Source: Actinospica sp035493475 (lineage in GTDB: Bacteria; Actinomycetota; Actinomycetes; Streptomycetales; Catenulisporaceae). Taken from it: 64,000 nucleotides of DNA. Numbering within the stretch: the first letter of the stretch is position 1; every line of letters starts with the position of its first letter. The stretch is from the NCBI GenBank assembly GCA_035493475.1, contig DATJIF010000139.1, forward strand, positions 1 to 64,000. The letters run 5' to 3'. Positions 7,603 through 16,463 of the stretch are shown here, one piece after another. A model generated the notes under the pieces. The model saw only the letters and a list, made by a program, of their open reading frames with translations, was not told where the DNA came from and did no database searches. A program made the translations under genes and the position numbers.

Positions 7603-9423
7603 CTAGCTACAGGTCACGCCGTTGATCGTGAAGGACGTCGGTGGAGCGTCGCTGGACGTCCAGGTGCCCTGGAAACCGAAGCTGGTACTCGATCCGGCCG
7701 CGATGGTGCCGTTGTAGCTCGCGTTCGTGGCCGTCACCGCCTCGCCGGACTGGCTGACGGTGGCGTTCCAGGCGTTGGTGACCTTCTGGTCGCCGGGGAA
7801 GGTGAATCCGGCCGTCCAGCCGCTGATCGGCGTCGTGCCGGTGTTGTTCACGGTCACGTTGGCCGTGAAGCCGCCGGTCCACTGCGACGTGGTCTGATAC
7901 GTGACCGAGCACGTCGAGGCGGGCCCGGACGAGCTGCCGCCGGTTCCGGTGCCGGTACCCGTGCTGCCGCCGCTGCCGCCCGGCGTGATGACGAACGTCT
8001 CCAGCGACCGCGCGGGAACTGTGGCCGTGAACGTGCCGGCGTTGACCGGGATCGCGGTCTGCGCTGCGGCGTTGTTGCTCGCGTTCGTCAGCACGGGGGT
8101 CGCCGTGCCGCTCGTGATTCCGGTTCCGGTGAGCGCGTAGTTCACCGTGTCAGCGCTCGAAGCCGTGTTGAGCACGACCACTGAGATCGAACCATCAGGG
8201 TTCTTGTACGCGCTCAGGTCCAGTGCGCTGTTGCCGCTCGACGCGCCGATTCGCACTGCGCCCGGCTTGATGTACCTGCTGTAGTTCGCGAACGCCCACA
8301 GGCGGCCGCTTGGCGTGATCGTGCTGCCGTTGATCAGCAGCAGGCCCTCGTTGTCGCCGTTCTCCGAGGGCGTCGTGCTGCCCCACCAGTAGAGGAACGC
8401 GCCGAGGTTCGCGCCGGTCAGGCCCTGATAGATGTGCTGTGCCCAGGTGAATCCGGACGCGTCGGTGCCGTCGTCCCACGCCGGATCCCAGGTCTCGAAC
8501 GTGGACCACTCTGTCTGCCACGCCGGATTGCTCCAGCCGGACAGCGCCGAGGTCGGGGCCGAGGTGTAGCCGTGGCTGGTGAAGACCTTCGTGTACGACA
8601 GGGCGGTCGAGTCGGCTTCGATCGCGCTCGCGTACTGGGATGCGTAGTCCCAGCCCTCGGTCGCGCAGCATTCGACCTTCGTGTTCAGACCCGAGTTGGC
8701 GATCGTCGGGCCGAGCGTGTCGAGGAACTGGGCCGTCTGCGCGGGGGAGAGCTGCATGCTGTCGTAGCTCGTCGAGAGGTTCGCCTCGTTCTCCGGCCCG
8801 ACGTACGTCAGCGGGTCGCCCGCCGCCGAGTAGTCCGCCGCGTACTGTTCGAGGTAGTTGGCGTACGCCTGCACCCAACTGCCGCTGCTGCACGTCGCTC
8901 CGGACAGGCCGCAGACCGCGCCGCCGTTGTCCGTCGCGTTGTTCGTCTTCATGAACGCCGGGGCGCTCCATGCGTCCGCGAACACGTTCGTCACGCCGTA
9001 GTCCGCCTTGATCTGCTGCGCGAACCACAGTTGCCCGGCGTCCTGATTGATCGAGGAGAGCGGCAGGTACGTCGGTGCCGCCGTCGGGCTGCTCGGCGCG
9101 TTCGGCTCGATCGTGCTGCCTGAGTCCGCGCTGATCTCGTTGCGCAGCATGGTCAGCCCGGCCCCGGTGGTCGGGCTGTAGAGGTCGGCCAGCACCTGCT
9201 GCTGCACCGAACTCGAGGCGTTCATGACCGTCTGCGCCTCGCCGAACGCCTCCGAGGCGCCGAACCCGGTGATGGTCTGGTACGTCGTCGAACCGTTGAT
9301 CGTGGCCGCGTCCGCCGCGTAGGCACTGTGCGCCACGCTGAGCACGAGCATCGACGCGGCCACCAGCGAGACCCCGGTGGTCACGCCGACGGCCCGCGTC
9401 GTCCTGCTTCCGATGGGTGTCAA
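7603..9423 (-). CDS. secreted GH30 glycosidase with C-terminal CBM2
   Basis: The 606-aa enzyme has a signal peptide (about 1-37, ending AYA), a GH30 barrel plus beta side-domain (about 38-480), a Gly/Ser/Thr linker (about 485-507) and a CBM2 cellulose-binding module bounded by two cysteines (about 508-606). The acid/base Glu lies in GPENEAN (near 210) and the nucleophile Glu in QTEWST (near 305). GH30 includes xylanases, beta-1,6-glucanases and galactanases; subfamily cannot be fixed here, but CBM2 argues for plant cell wall. The start is TTG, with AGGAG 5 nt before it. The next gene downstream is galM. The Pit-operon terminator lies just upstream. Confidence 0.88.
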   Translation of the reverse strand: MTPIGSRTTRAVGVTTGVSLVAASMLVLSVAHSAYAADAATINGSTTYQTITGFGASEAFGEAQTVMNASSSVQQQVLADLYSPTTGAGLTMLRNEISADSGSTIEPNAPSSPTAAPTYLPLSSINQDAGQLWFAQQIKADYGVTNVFADAWSAPAFMKTNNATDNGGAVCGLSGATCSSGSWVQAYANYLEQYAADYSAAGDPLTYVGPENEANLSTSYDSMQLSPAQTAQFLDTLGPTIANSGLNTKVECCATEGWDYASQYASAIEADSTALSYTKVFTSHGYTSAPTSALSGWSNPAWQTEWSTFETWDPAWDDGTDASGFTWAQHIYQGLTGANLGAFLYWWGSTTPSENGDNEGLLLINGSTITPSGRLWAFANYSRYIKPGAVRIGASSGNSALDLSAYKNPDGSISVVVLNTASSADTVNYALTGTGITSGTATPVLTNASNNAAAQTAIPVNAGTFTATVPARSLETFVITPGGSGGSTGTGTGTGGSSSGPASTCSVTYQTTSQWTGGFTANVTVNNTGTTPISGWTAGFTFPGDQKVTNAWNATVSQSGEAVTATNASYNGTIAAGSSTSFGFQGTWTSSDAPPTSFTINGVTCS

Positions 9424-9464
9424 TGTCGCTCCTTTCCCTGCCCCCAGAAGCTAGGGAGCAGGCC

Positions 9465-9497
9465 GCGGCCCGCCAACGAATGCTCGTGGCGGGCCGC
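9465..9497 (-). terminator. terminator of the pit operon
   Basis: An 11-bp perfect stem GCGGCCCGCCA / TGGCGGGCCGC with an 11-nt loop lies between the small membrane protein gene and the GH30 start. Confidence 0.75.
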
Positions 9498-9528
9498 GAA
9501 AGGAGCGGGTGAGCGAAGAAAGTTTCAG

Positions 9529-9771
9529 CTAGTTGGGGTGCACGATCTTGTAGACGCCCCAGCCGATCGCGGCGAGCACGACGGCGAAGCAGACCACGGC
9601 GACCACCTTGCCGGCGAGGTTGCCGCCCGCCGGGGCCGCGCCCCCGGCCGTCGCCGGGCTCAGCGCCCGCAGGCCGACCGCGAACAGCGCGGGCAGGCCG
9701 GCGCCGAGCAGCACGCCGACGACGACGATCTTCCAGAGCGCGTCGAGGTTGATCCAGGAAGTAGAGCTCAT
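9529..9771 (-). CDS. small membrane protein next to Pit transporter
   Basis: This is an 80-aa protein with two hydrophobic helices (about 12-35 and 50-76) separated by a Gly/Ala/Pro-rich loop. It starts 18 nt after the phosphate transporter gene and is closed by a terminator, so the two form one operon. Small two-helix proteins are often encoded next to actinobacterial pit genes, but their job is unknown. It may be a transporter accessory subunit; this is inference from position only. Confidence 0.65.
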   Translation of the reverse strand: MSSTSWINLDALWKIVVVGVLLGAGLPALFAVGLRALSPATAGGAAPAGGNLAGKVVAVVCFAVVLAAIGWGVYKIVHPN

Positions 9772-9789
9772 GATTCAGTCCGTCCCTCT

Positions 9790-10944
9790 CTAGGCCGGCA
9801 CCGCGGCGAGGCCCGCCGCGCCCGGAGCGACCGAACCGGTCCACTCGGCGTTCACGTTGCCCGGGTTGACGGCGGTCTTGCGCGACTGCAGGTAGAAGCC
9901 GGTTGCCGCGGCGGCCAGGACCACGAAGATCACCGAGACGCCCGCCGTGCCGCCGATGCCGTGCGCCGCGTAGTAGGCCAGCGCGCCGACGACGCCCGCG
10001 GACGGGAGGGTGAGCAGCCAGGCCGTCGCCATCTGCCCGGCGACGCCCCAGCGCACCTCCGCCCGCTTGCCGACGCCCGAACCGAGGATCGAGCCGGTGG
10101 CCACGTGCGTGGTGGACAGCGAGTAGCCGAAGCTGCTGGAGATCAGGATCGTCGCGGCGGAGGCCGACTCGGCCGCCATGCCCTGCGGCGCCTCGATCTC
10201 CACCAGGCCCTTGCCCAGCGCGCGGATGACCCGCCAGCCGCCGATGTACGTGCCGAGGCTGATCGCCAGCGCGCAGCAGACGATGACCCACACCGGCGCC
10301 TTGGCCCCGGCGGCGAGCGAACCGTTGGCGATCAGCGCGAGGGTGATCACGCCCATCGTCTTCTGCGCGTCGTTGGTGCCGTGCGCGAGCGAGACCATCG
10401 AGGCCGAGCCGATCTGGCCGATCCGGAAGCCCGCCTTGCGCTGCTCCTCCGGCACCTTCTCGGTGAGCTTGTACACCAGCCAGGTGCCGAGTGCCGCGAT
10501 GCCGCCCGCGATGACCGGCGAGAGGACGGCCGGGAGGATCACCTTCGAGGTCACGCCGTGCCACTGCACCGCGTGCCCGCCCGCGGCGGCGATCGTGGAG
10601 CCGATGACGCCGCCGATCAGCGCGTGCGAGGAACTGGACGGGATGCCCAGGAACCAGGTGGCCAGATTCCACAGGATTCCGCCGACCAGGCCCGCGAAGA
10701 CCACGGTCGGGGTCACCAGGTGTGTCTGGACCAGGCCGCTCGCGATCGTCGCGGCGACGGTGAACGAGAGGAAGGCGCCCACCAGGTTGAGCACCCCGGA
10801 CAGGGCGACGGCGATCCGGGGCGGCAGCGCGCCGGTCGCGATGGACGTCGCCATCGCGTTGCCGGTGTCGTGGAATCCGTTGGTGAAGTCGAAGCCCAGC
10901 GCGGTCACGACGACCAGGGCCATCAAGGAGTCATTGCTGGTCAC
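9790..10944 (-). CDS. pit: low-affinity inorganic phosphate transporter, PiT family
   Basis: This is a 384-aa membrane protein with the two PiT repeats. The N-terminal signature GFDFTNGFHDTGNAMAT includes the conserved substrate/cation-binding Asn, and GIPSSSSHALIGGVIG follows. The second copy reads SLAHGTNDAQKTMGVI then SLSTTHVATGSILG. Such proteins import metal-phosphate complexes with cations. It heads a two-gene operon with a small membrane protein. Upstream (10945-11077) I see no clear PHO-box-like direct repeats. Confidence 0.93.
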   Translation of the reverse strand: MTSNDSLMALVVVTALGFDFTNGFHDTGNAMATSIATGALPPRIAVALSGVLNLVGAFLSFTVAATIASGLVQTHLVTPTVVFAGLVGGILWNLATWFLGIPSSSSHALIGGVIGSTIAAAGGHAVQWHGVTSKVILPAVLSPVIAGGIAALGTWLVYKLTEKVPEEQRKAGFRIGQIGSASMVSLAHGTNDAQKTMGVITLALIANGSLAAGAKAPVWVIVCCALAISLGTYIGGWRVIRALGKGLVEIEAPQGMAAESASAATILISSSFGYSLSTTHVATGSILGSGVGKRAEVRWGVAGQMATAWLLTLPSAGVVGALAYYAAHGIGGTAGVSVIFVVLAAAATGFYLQSRKTAVNPGNVNAEWTGSVAPGAAGLAAVPA

Positions 10945-11077
10945 ACGCCGACGGTATCCACGCAGGTCGACACCCGAAAGGTCAGCTCGCGAGTAGCCAC
11001 TCAGATGTCACCCGGCGTTCGCCTTGACGGGTTCTTGGTTTGTTCGATCGCTGAGGTGATCGAGGATTGGACGAAGA

Positions 11078-11107
11078 TTGACAGCCTCGTGGTCTGCTGT
11101 CTAGCTT
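11078..11107 (+). promoter_or_regulatory. promoter of the organosulfur operon
   Basis: TTGACA (11078-11083), an 18-nt spacer and TAGCTT (11102-11107) predict a transcript starting near 11114, about 40 nt before the leader peptide start. Confidence 0.6.
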
Positions 11108-11152
11108 CGAACACAGAGGATTTCTTACGGAGCGAGAGGGTGGAGGTGCGCC

Positions 11153-11260
11153 GTGCAGTCATGGGACCGCGATTCCCGCCCGGCCGCGCCGATCACACCC
11201 CGCCTCGTCGTCCGTCGGCACGTGGACTTCGTGCGCGTCAGCAGCGCGCTGTGTAGCTGA
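11153..11260 (+). CDS. sulfur-type leader peptide upstream of FMN reductase
   Basis: This is a 35-aa peptide from a GTG with GGAGG about 6 nt upstream. It ends RRHVDFVRVSSALCS. The core R-x-H-V-D-(F/L)-x-R-V-x-x-A-x-C is the signature of short actinobacterial leader peptides found before sulfur-assimilation genes, where translation across a late Cys codon is thought to tune the downstream operon. Here the only Cys codon is the second from the end. Between its stop and the FMN reductase gene lies an 89-nt gap with a GACGCG/CGCGTC hairpin (11302-11316). The second copy of this motif in the window, before the APC permease, supports a shared sulfur signal. Confidence 0.7.
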   Translation: MQSWDRDSRPAAPITPRLVVRRHVDFVRVSSALCS

Positions 11261-11348
11261 CCAGCGCCCCTGCCCGCTCGTCCGCCCCCCGCCCGACTCC
11301 TGACGCGCATCGCGTCCGCAGGTTCGGGCTGCCCTCGTGGAGACTCCC

Positions 11349-11876
11349 ATGACGGAGATATCGCCCTCTCACTCGCCCGCACCGCGTTCCGGCGTCGTCG
11401 TCGGCAACCCCAAGCCCGCCTCCCGCACCTTCCAGGCCGCCGTGCACGTCGTCGAGCAGTTGACCGGCGCCGCGCCCACGCTGTCGATCGACCTCGCCGC
11501 GTTCGGCTCCGGGCTGCTGGACTACTCGGACGCCGAGGTCACCGCCGCCGTGGAGGCGGTGCGCGGGCTCGACCTGGTCGTCTTCGCCAGCCCGACGTAT
11601 AAGGCCTCGTACACCGGCCTGCTGAAGGTCTTCCTCGACCGCTTCCCCTCGAACGGCCTCGACGGGGTCGTCGCCGTGCCGCTGATGCTCGGCGCCGGAC
11701 CCGGCCACCAGCTCGCGCCGGAGGTCTTCCTCAAGCCGGTGCTCGCCGAGCTCGGGGCCGTGCTGCCGACGCGCGCGCTCTATGTGCTCGACAGCGCGCA
11801 CGACGACCCGGCCTCGTACGAGCCCTGGCTCGCCACGGCCGCCGCGCGCATCCGATCGGCGGTCGGCGGCGCATGA
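11349..11876 (+). CDS. NADPH-dependent FMN reductase (SsuE/MsuE-like)
   Basis: The 175-aa flavodoxin-like enzyme reduces FMN for the monooxygenases encoded downstream. It has GNPKPASRTF at the first FMN loop and the SPTYKASYTGLLKVFLDRF motif that is diagnostic for SsuE-type reductases. The ATG at 11349 is preceded by GGAG at 6 nt spacing. It is the first structural gene of the operon and overlaps the next by 4 nt (ATGA). SsuE proteins supply FMNH2 to alkanesulfonate monooxygenase SsuD, which fits the LLM genes here. Confidence 0.87.
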   Translation: MTEISPSHSPAPRSGVVVGNPKPASRTFQAAVHVVEQLTGAAPTLSIDLAAFGSGLLDYSDAEVTAAVEAVRGLDLVVFASPTYKASYTGLLKVFLDRFPSNGLDGVVAVPLMLGAGPGHQLAPEVFLKPVLAELGAVLPTRALYVLDSAHDDPASYEPWLATAAARIRSAVGGA

Positions 11877-12367
11877 CCGTCACCGTGGACCTCGATCTGG
11901 AGCCGGCCACGCTGCGCCGGGTCCTGGCCGCGTTCCCGACCGGCGTGACGGCGCTCGCCGCGCTGGTCGACGGCACGCCGGTCGGTATCGCCGCGAACTC
12001 CTTCACCTCGGTCTCGCTCGACCCGCCGCTGGTGTCGGTGTGTGTGGCCACCACCTCCACCACCTGGCCGACGCTGCGCCGCGCCGCCCGGCTCGGTGTC
12101 AGCGTGCTGAGCCACCAGCAGGAGGCCGCGAGCCGCAGCCTGGCCTCGCGCGGCGTGGACCGCTTCGCCGGCCTGTCCTGGCACGCTACCGAGGACGGCG
12201 CCGTCCTGCTCGACGGTGCGAGTGCCTGGTTCGACTGCTCCGTCGAACGCGAGATCCGCGCGGGCGACCACGAGATCGTGCTGCTGAACGTGCACGGCCT
12301 CGGCACCGACCCGCAGACTCCGCCGCTGGTCTTCCACGGCAGCCGGTACCGCCGCCTCGCTGCCTGA
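11873..12367 (+). CDS. flavin reductase domain protein (HpaC/DIM6-like)
   Basis: This 164-aa protein has the FMN-binding split-barrel flavin reductase fold. It reads FPTGVTALAA near the N-terminus, then ANSFTSVSLDPPLVSVCV, LGVSVLSHQQE and a late FHGSRYRRL segment. Such proteins use NAD(P)H to reduce free flavin for a partner monooxygenase. Its start overlaps the stop of the preceding reductase gene (ATGA), so the two are translationally coupled. Two different flavin reductases before three monooxygenases suggest that each feeds a different one. Confidence 0.87.
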   Translation: MTVTVDLDLEPATLRRVLAAFPTGVTALAALVDGTPVGIAANSFTSVSLDPPLVSVCVATTSTTWPTLRRAARLGVSVLSHQQEAASRSLASRGVDRFAGLSWHATEDGAVLLDGASAWFDCSVEREIRAGDHEIVLLNVHGLGTDPQTPPLVFHGSRYRRLAA

Positions 12368-12408
12368 TCCCGCCTTTCCCGTCTTCTCCTTTGCAGAGCG
12401 GAACTCCC

Positions 12409-13398
12409 ATGTCTTTGCGACACATCCATCTCGCGCTCGCGTTGGACGGCGCCGTCACCGCGGACGAACCCGTCAGCGCCCGCCACTGGGTCGACCAGGT
12501 CCAGCGCGCCGAGGCCGGACTCCTCGACTTCGTCACCATCGAGGACGGATTCACTCTCGGCCGCCTCGACGCCTCACTCATCGCGGCCCGCGTCGCGCCT
12601 GTCACCAGCCGCATCGGCATCGTCCCGACCGTGACCACGACGCACACCGAACCGTTCCACGTCTCCAAGACCATCGCCACCCTCGACTACGCGAGCACCG
12701 GCCGCGCGGGCTGGCACGCGCAGGTCGGCGCCGGAGCCGAGGAGGCCCCGCTCTTCGGCCGCCGCGATCCGGCCGAGCTGCGCCGCGAGTCGCTGCTCGT
12801 CGAGGCCGCCGACCACGTGGAGGCGGTGCGGCGGCTCTGGGACAGCTGGGAGGACGACGCCGAGATCCGCGACGCCGCGACCGGCAGATTCATCGACCGC
12901 GAGAAGCTGCACTACATCGACTTCGTCGGCACCAGGTTCAGCGTGCGCGGACCGTCGATCACGCAACGTCCGCCGCAGGGGCAGCCGATCGTCGTCGCGA
13001 ACGCGCACGATCCGAGCGAATACGCCTTCGCCGCCGGATCCGCCGACATCGCGCTCGTCACGCCGCGGACCGTGGAAGAGATCCCGGAGATCGTGCGCGA
13101 GATCCGGGACGCGCAGGTCGTGGCCGGACGCGGCGACGACCGCCTGCTGATCTTCGGCGACCTCGATGTATCCCCGGATTTGGCCGATCAGCTGGTCGCG
13201 TGGGCGGACGCGGGCCTCGACGGATTCCGGCTGCGGCCCAGTGGGGGAGCGCGGGACATCGCCATCGTGACCGGCGGACTCGTGCCGCAACTCCAGGCCA
13301 GGGGACGTTTCCGCCGCGCATACGAGGACGACGTCCGTACCCTGCGCGGCCTGCTCGGCTTCGAGCGTCCCGCGAACCGCTACGCCGTGACCGCATAG
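12409..13398 (+). CDS. LLM class flavin-dependent monooxygenase
   Basis: This is a 329-aa luciferase-like TIM-barrel protein. Motifs are TIEDGFTLGRLDASLIAARV, SRIGIVPTVTTTHTEPFHVSK and STGRAGWHAQVG, which match the N-terminal half of the NtaA/DszA-related branch. Predicted reaction: oxidation of an organic sulfur or nitrogen substrate with FMNH2 and O2. The ATG at 12409 follows a weak GCGGAA site, 41 nt after the previous stop. It is the first of three LLM genes in a row. The natural substrate cannot be read from sequence. Confidence 0.83.
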   Translation: MSLRHIHLALALDGAVTADEPVSARHWVDQVQRAEAGLLDFVTIEDGFTLGRLDASLIAARVAPVTSRIGIVPTVTTTHTEPFHVSKTIATLDYASTGRAGWHAQVGAGAEEAPLFGRRDPAELRRESLLVEAADHVEAVRRLWDSWEDDAEIRDAATGRFIDREKLHYIDFVGTRFSVRGPSITQRPPQGQPIVVANAHDPSEYAFAAGSADIALVTPRTVEEIPEIVREIRDAQVVAGRGDDRLLIFGDLDVSPDLADQLVAWADAGLDGFRLRPSGGARDIAIVTGGLVPQLQARGRFRRAYEDDVRTLRGLLGFERPANRYAVTA

Positions 13399-13408
13399 GA
13401 GTACGCCG

Positions 13409-14722
13409 ATGAAGCAGATCCATCTCGCCGCGCACTTCCCCGGCGTCAACAACACGACCGTCTGGAGCGACCCGCGTTCCGGCAGCCACATCGAGTTCGA
13501 GTCCTTCCGTCGCTTCGCCCAGACGGCCGAACGCGCGAAGTTCGACTTCCTCTTCCTCGCCGAGGGCCTGCGGCTGCGCGAACAGAACGGGCTCATCTAC
13601 GACCTCGACGTCGTCGGCCGCCCCGACACGTTCACCGTGCTGGCCGCGCTCGCCGCCGTGACCGAACACCTCGGGCTCGCGGGCACCATCAACTCGACCT
13701 TCAATGAGCCGTACGAGGTAGCGCGGCAGTTCGCGACGCTCGACCATCTCAGTGACGGCCGGGCCGCGTGGAACGTCGTCACCTCCTGGGACGCGTTCAC
13801 CGGCGAGAACTTCCGGCGCGGCGGCTACCTTCCGCAGGACCAGCGCTACGAGCGGGCCCGCAGCTTCCTGAACGCCGCGCAGACGCTGTTCGACGCGTGG
13901 CGGCAGCCGGAGCCCGGCAGTTTCTCGATCCACGACGCGTTCTTCGACATCGAGGGCCGCTTCGACGTGCCGCGCTCGCCGCAGGGCCGGCCGGTCATCT
14001 TCCAGGCCGGGGACTCGGAGGAGGGCCGCGAGTTCGCCGCCGCCGAGGCCGACGCGATCTTCAGCAGGCACGGCACGAAGGACGCGGGCCAGGCCTTCTA
14101 CGCCGACGTCAAGGACCGCATGGCCAAGTACGGCCGCGACCGCGACCAGCTCAAGGTGCTGCCCGCCGCGACGTTCGTGCTCGCCGACACCGACGCCGAG
14201 GCGCACGAGCTCGCCGACCTCGTGCGGCACCAGCAGGTCAGCGGGCAGACGGCGATCCGCACGCTGGAGCAGTTGTGGAACCGCGACCTGAGCGGCTACG
14301 ACCCGGACGGCCCGCTGCCCGCGATCGATCCGGACCTCGGCGAACACACGGTCGCGCGCGGCCGGGCGAGCGTGCGCATGCACCGCGATCCGCTGAAGGT
14401 CGCGAACGAGTGGCGCGCGCTGGCCGAGGCCAAGGGCTACTCGATCCGCGAACTCGTCATCAGCGTGACCGGCCGGCAGAACTTCATCGGCTCGCCGCGC
14501 ACGATCGCCGAGACCATCGACGAGTACGTGCAGGCCGACGCGTCCGACGGCTTCATCCTCGTCCCGCACATCACGCCGGACGGCCTCGACGAGTTCGCCG
14601 AGAAAGTCGTACCACTGCTCCAGGAGAAGGGCGTGTTCCGCACCGAGTACACCGGCACGACCCTGCGCGACCACCTCGGCCTGCGTCCGCTGGAGACTGC
14701 TGACGTGGAGGCGGCGGTATGA
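13409..14722 (+). CDS. NtaA/SnaA/DszA-family FMNH2-dependent monooxygenase
   Basis: The 437-aa LLM enzyme has the long-form NtaA family layout. It begins KQIHLAAHFPGVNNTTVW, has FDFLFLAEGLRLRE, STFNEPYEVARQFATLDHLSDGRAAWNVVTS and RPVIFQAGDSEEGREFAA, with a C-terminal SPRTIAETIDEYV helix region. The family includes nitrilotriacetate, dibenzothiophene-sulfone and S-methyl compound monooxygenases; Bacillus YtnJ of the methyl-cysteine salvage operon belongs here. It sits 10 nt after the previous LLM gene and overlaps the next by 4 nt. With the leader peptide and SsuE-like reductase, sulfur release from an organosulfur compound is the best guess. Confidence 0.88.
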   Translation: MKQIHLAAHFPGVNNTTVWSDPRSGSHIEFESFRRFAQTAERAKFDFLFLAEGLRLREQNGLIYDLDVVGRPDTFTVLAALAAVTEHLGLAGTINSTFNEPYEVARQFATLDHLSDGRAAWNVVTSWDAFTGENFRRGGYLPQDQRYERARSFLNAAQTLFDAWRQPEPGSFSIHDAFFDIEGRFDVPRSPQGRPVIFQAGDSEEGREFAAAEADAIFSRHGTKDAGQAFYADVKDRMAKYGRDRDQLKVLPAATFVLADTDAEAHELADLVRHQQVSGQTAIRTLEQLWNRDLSGYDPDGPLPAIDPDLGEHTVARGRASVRMHRDPLKVANEWRALAEAKGYSIRELVISVTGRQNFIGSPRTIAETIDEYVQADASDGFILVPHITPDGLDEFAEKVVPLLQEKGVFRTEYTGTTLRDHLGLRPLETADVEAAV

Positions 14723-15855
14723 CGAATACGCCTCTCGCGATCCTTGACCTCGTCCCGATCAGCACCGGCTCGGACGCGCCGCAGGCACTGCGCAACAGCA
14801 TCGATCTCGCGCAGCATGCCGAGGATTTGGGCTACGCGCGGTACTGGTTCGCCGAACACCACCTCAACCCCGGCGTCGCGGGCACGTCCCCGGCCGTCGT
14901 CATCGCGCTCGTCGCCGCTTCGACCGGGAGCATCCGGCTCGGCGCGGGGGCCGTGCAGCTCGGGCATCGCACGGCGCTGTCCACGGTCGAGGAGTTCGGG
15001 CTGCTCGACGCGCTCTATCCCGGCCGCATCGACCTCGGCCTCGGACGCTCCGGCGGAAAGGGGAAGCCCGGACCCGGCGGCACGTCCCCCAATCCGCCCA
15101 ATCAGGAGGCGTACACAACCTCGAACGGCCTATTGATCCCACCGGCGTTCGACTACAAGTCCGTGCTGGGCTCGCCGCGCTTCAGCCTCCAGCGCTCGCT
15201 GCTGCAGCTGCCCAACGCCGAATCGCAGGACTACGGCGAGCAGATCGCCGACATCCTCGACCTGATCCGCGGCACGTACGTCTCACCGGAAGGCGTTGAG
15301 GCGCACGTCGTTCCCGGCGAGGGGGCGCAGCTCCAGCTGTGGATCCTCGGCAGCAGCGGCGGCGAGAGCGCCAACGTCGCCGGTGCCAACGGACTGCGCT
15401 TCGCCGCGAACTACCACGTGAGCCCGTCCACGGTCCTCGAAGCCGTGGATGGATACCGCGCGGCGTTCCAACCCTCCGAGTACGCCGAGGGACTGGCGCA
15501 GCCGTACGTCAGCGTGTCGGCGGACGTGGTCGTCGCCGAGGACGAGGCTGAGGCGCGCGAACTCGCGGCGGGCTACGGTCCGTGGGTGCGCAGCATCCGC
15601 GCCGCCGAGGGAGCGATCCAGTACCCGACGCCCGAGGAAGCCGCCGCGTACGCGTGGCCCGAGGGCGGTCGCGCGCTGGTCGAGGACCGTATCCAGACGC
15701 AGTTCGTCGGCACGGCCAAGAGCGTGGCCGACCGGCTGGAGACGCTGCGCGACGCGACCGGCGCCGACGAGCTGATCGTCACCACGATCACCCACGACCA
15801 CGCCGACCGCGTCCGCTCCTTCGAGCTGCTGGCGGAGGAATGGGACAAGCGTTAG
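14719..15855 (+). CDS. LLM class flavin-dependent oxidoreductase, MsnO8-like
   Basis: The 378-aa protein has the luciferase-like features LGYARYWFAEHHLNPGVAGTSP, IRLGAGAVQLGHRTAL, EEFGLLDALYPGRIDLGLGRS and the late FVGTAKSVADRL. These match the MsnO8 branch of LLM oxidoreductases. ATG overlaps the preceding stop by 4 nt. It ends the operon, 4 nt into a convergent GNAT gene. A loop around residues 115-140 (GGKGKPGPGGTSPNPPNQ onward) is long and Gly/Pro rich compared with what I expect for the family. Its role is presumably linked to the other two oxygenases. Confidence 0.85.
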   Translation: MTNTPLAILDLVPISTGSDAPQALRNSIDLAQHAEDLGYARYWFAEHHLNPGVAGTSPAVVIALVAASTGSIRLGAGAVQLGHRTALSTVEEFGLLDALYPGRIDLGLGRSGGKGKPGPGGTSPNPPNQEAYTTSNGLLIPPAFDYKSVLGSPRFSLQRSLLQLPNAESQDYGEQIADILDLIRGTYVSPEGVEAHVVPGEGAQLQLWILGSSGGESANVAGANGLRFAANYHVSPSTVLEAVDGYRAAFQPSEYAEGLAQPYVSVSADVVVAEDEAEARELAAGYGPWVRSIRAAEGAIQYPTPEEAAAYAWPEGGRALVEDRIQTQFVGTAKSVADRLETLRDATGADELIVTTITHDHADRVRSFELLAEEWDKR

Positions 15856-16379
15856 GACAGGGCCTTGACGAAGGGGTGCACGGTGAAGCCGCGGGAGCCG
15901 GTGTCCAGGTCCGGCAGCTCCGTGTACCCGGCCGCGAGGTAGAGCCCGACCGCTTCCGGCTGGCTCGGGCCCGTCGTGAGGAAGACCTGCCGGTAGCCGA
16001 GGGCCGCCGCGCGCAGCTCCAGTTCGCGCAGCACGCGGCGGCCGAGACCGCGGCGACGGTGCTCGGCGTGCGTCCAGATGCGCTTGAACTCCGCCGTCGG
16101 CCGGTCCGGGAAGCCGGGGTCGATGATGCCCTTCGCGGCCAGCTCGTAGTCGAAGGCCCGCAGCGCGCCGCCCGCTATGGTCTGCCCGCCTTGCGCGAGC
16201 AGCACCAGCGCGCCGCCGTGCTCCTCGGTGAACAGCTTCGGCGGATGCCGGACGAACTCGTTCGCCGCGCCCGCGCCGTAGCGCGTCGTGTATTCGTCGA
16301 GCAGCCCCTCCATCAACGGCGCGACGGCGGGATCCTCCGGCCGGGCCACGGTAACCGTCGTCGAATCCGTATCGACCAT
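15852..16379 (-). CDS. GNAT family N-acetyltransferase
   Basis: The 175-aa protein shows the GNAT core: FKRIWTHAEHRRRGLGRRVL contains the acetyl-CoA-binding R/Q-x-x-G-x-G/A loop, followed by GYRQVFLTTGPSQPEAVGLYLAAGYTELP. It is likely a cytosolic small-molecule acetyltransferase. In Bacillus an acetyltransferase of the S-methyl-cysteine salvage operon acts next to a YtnJ-type oxygenase, so a similar role is possible, but not shown. The ATG at 16379 has GGAGA upstream; the longer frame to 16418 lacks a site. Its 3' end overlaps the last LLM gene by 4 nt. Confidence 0.83.
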   Translation of the reverse strand: MVDTDSTTVTVARPEDPAVAPLMEGLLDEYTTRYGAGAANEFVRHPPKLFTEEHGGALVLLAQGGQTIAGGALRAFDYELAAKGIIDPGFPDRPTAEFKRIWTHAEHRRRGLGRRVLRELELRAAALGYRQVFLTTGPSQPEAVGLYLAAGYTELPDLDTGSRGFTVHPFVKALS

Positions 16380-16463
16380 CGCGTTTCTCCGAGTTCTCGT
16401 AAATCCTTGCGGGACCACCGGATTGCAACTCCGGACACTCTCGGCGTATTCCCGCTCCTCCTG

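Noticed and set aside
8195..10672. 825-codon minus-strand open frame across GH30 and pit
   Set aside because: It runs through two clear genes and a terminator in the wrong frame and has an Arg/Gly/Asp-rich shadow composition.
10945..11077. PHO box upstream of the pit gene
   Set aside because: I looked for GTTCACC-like direct repeats and found none convincing.
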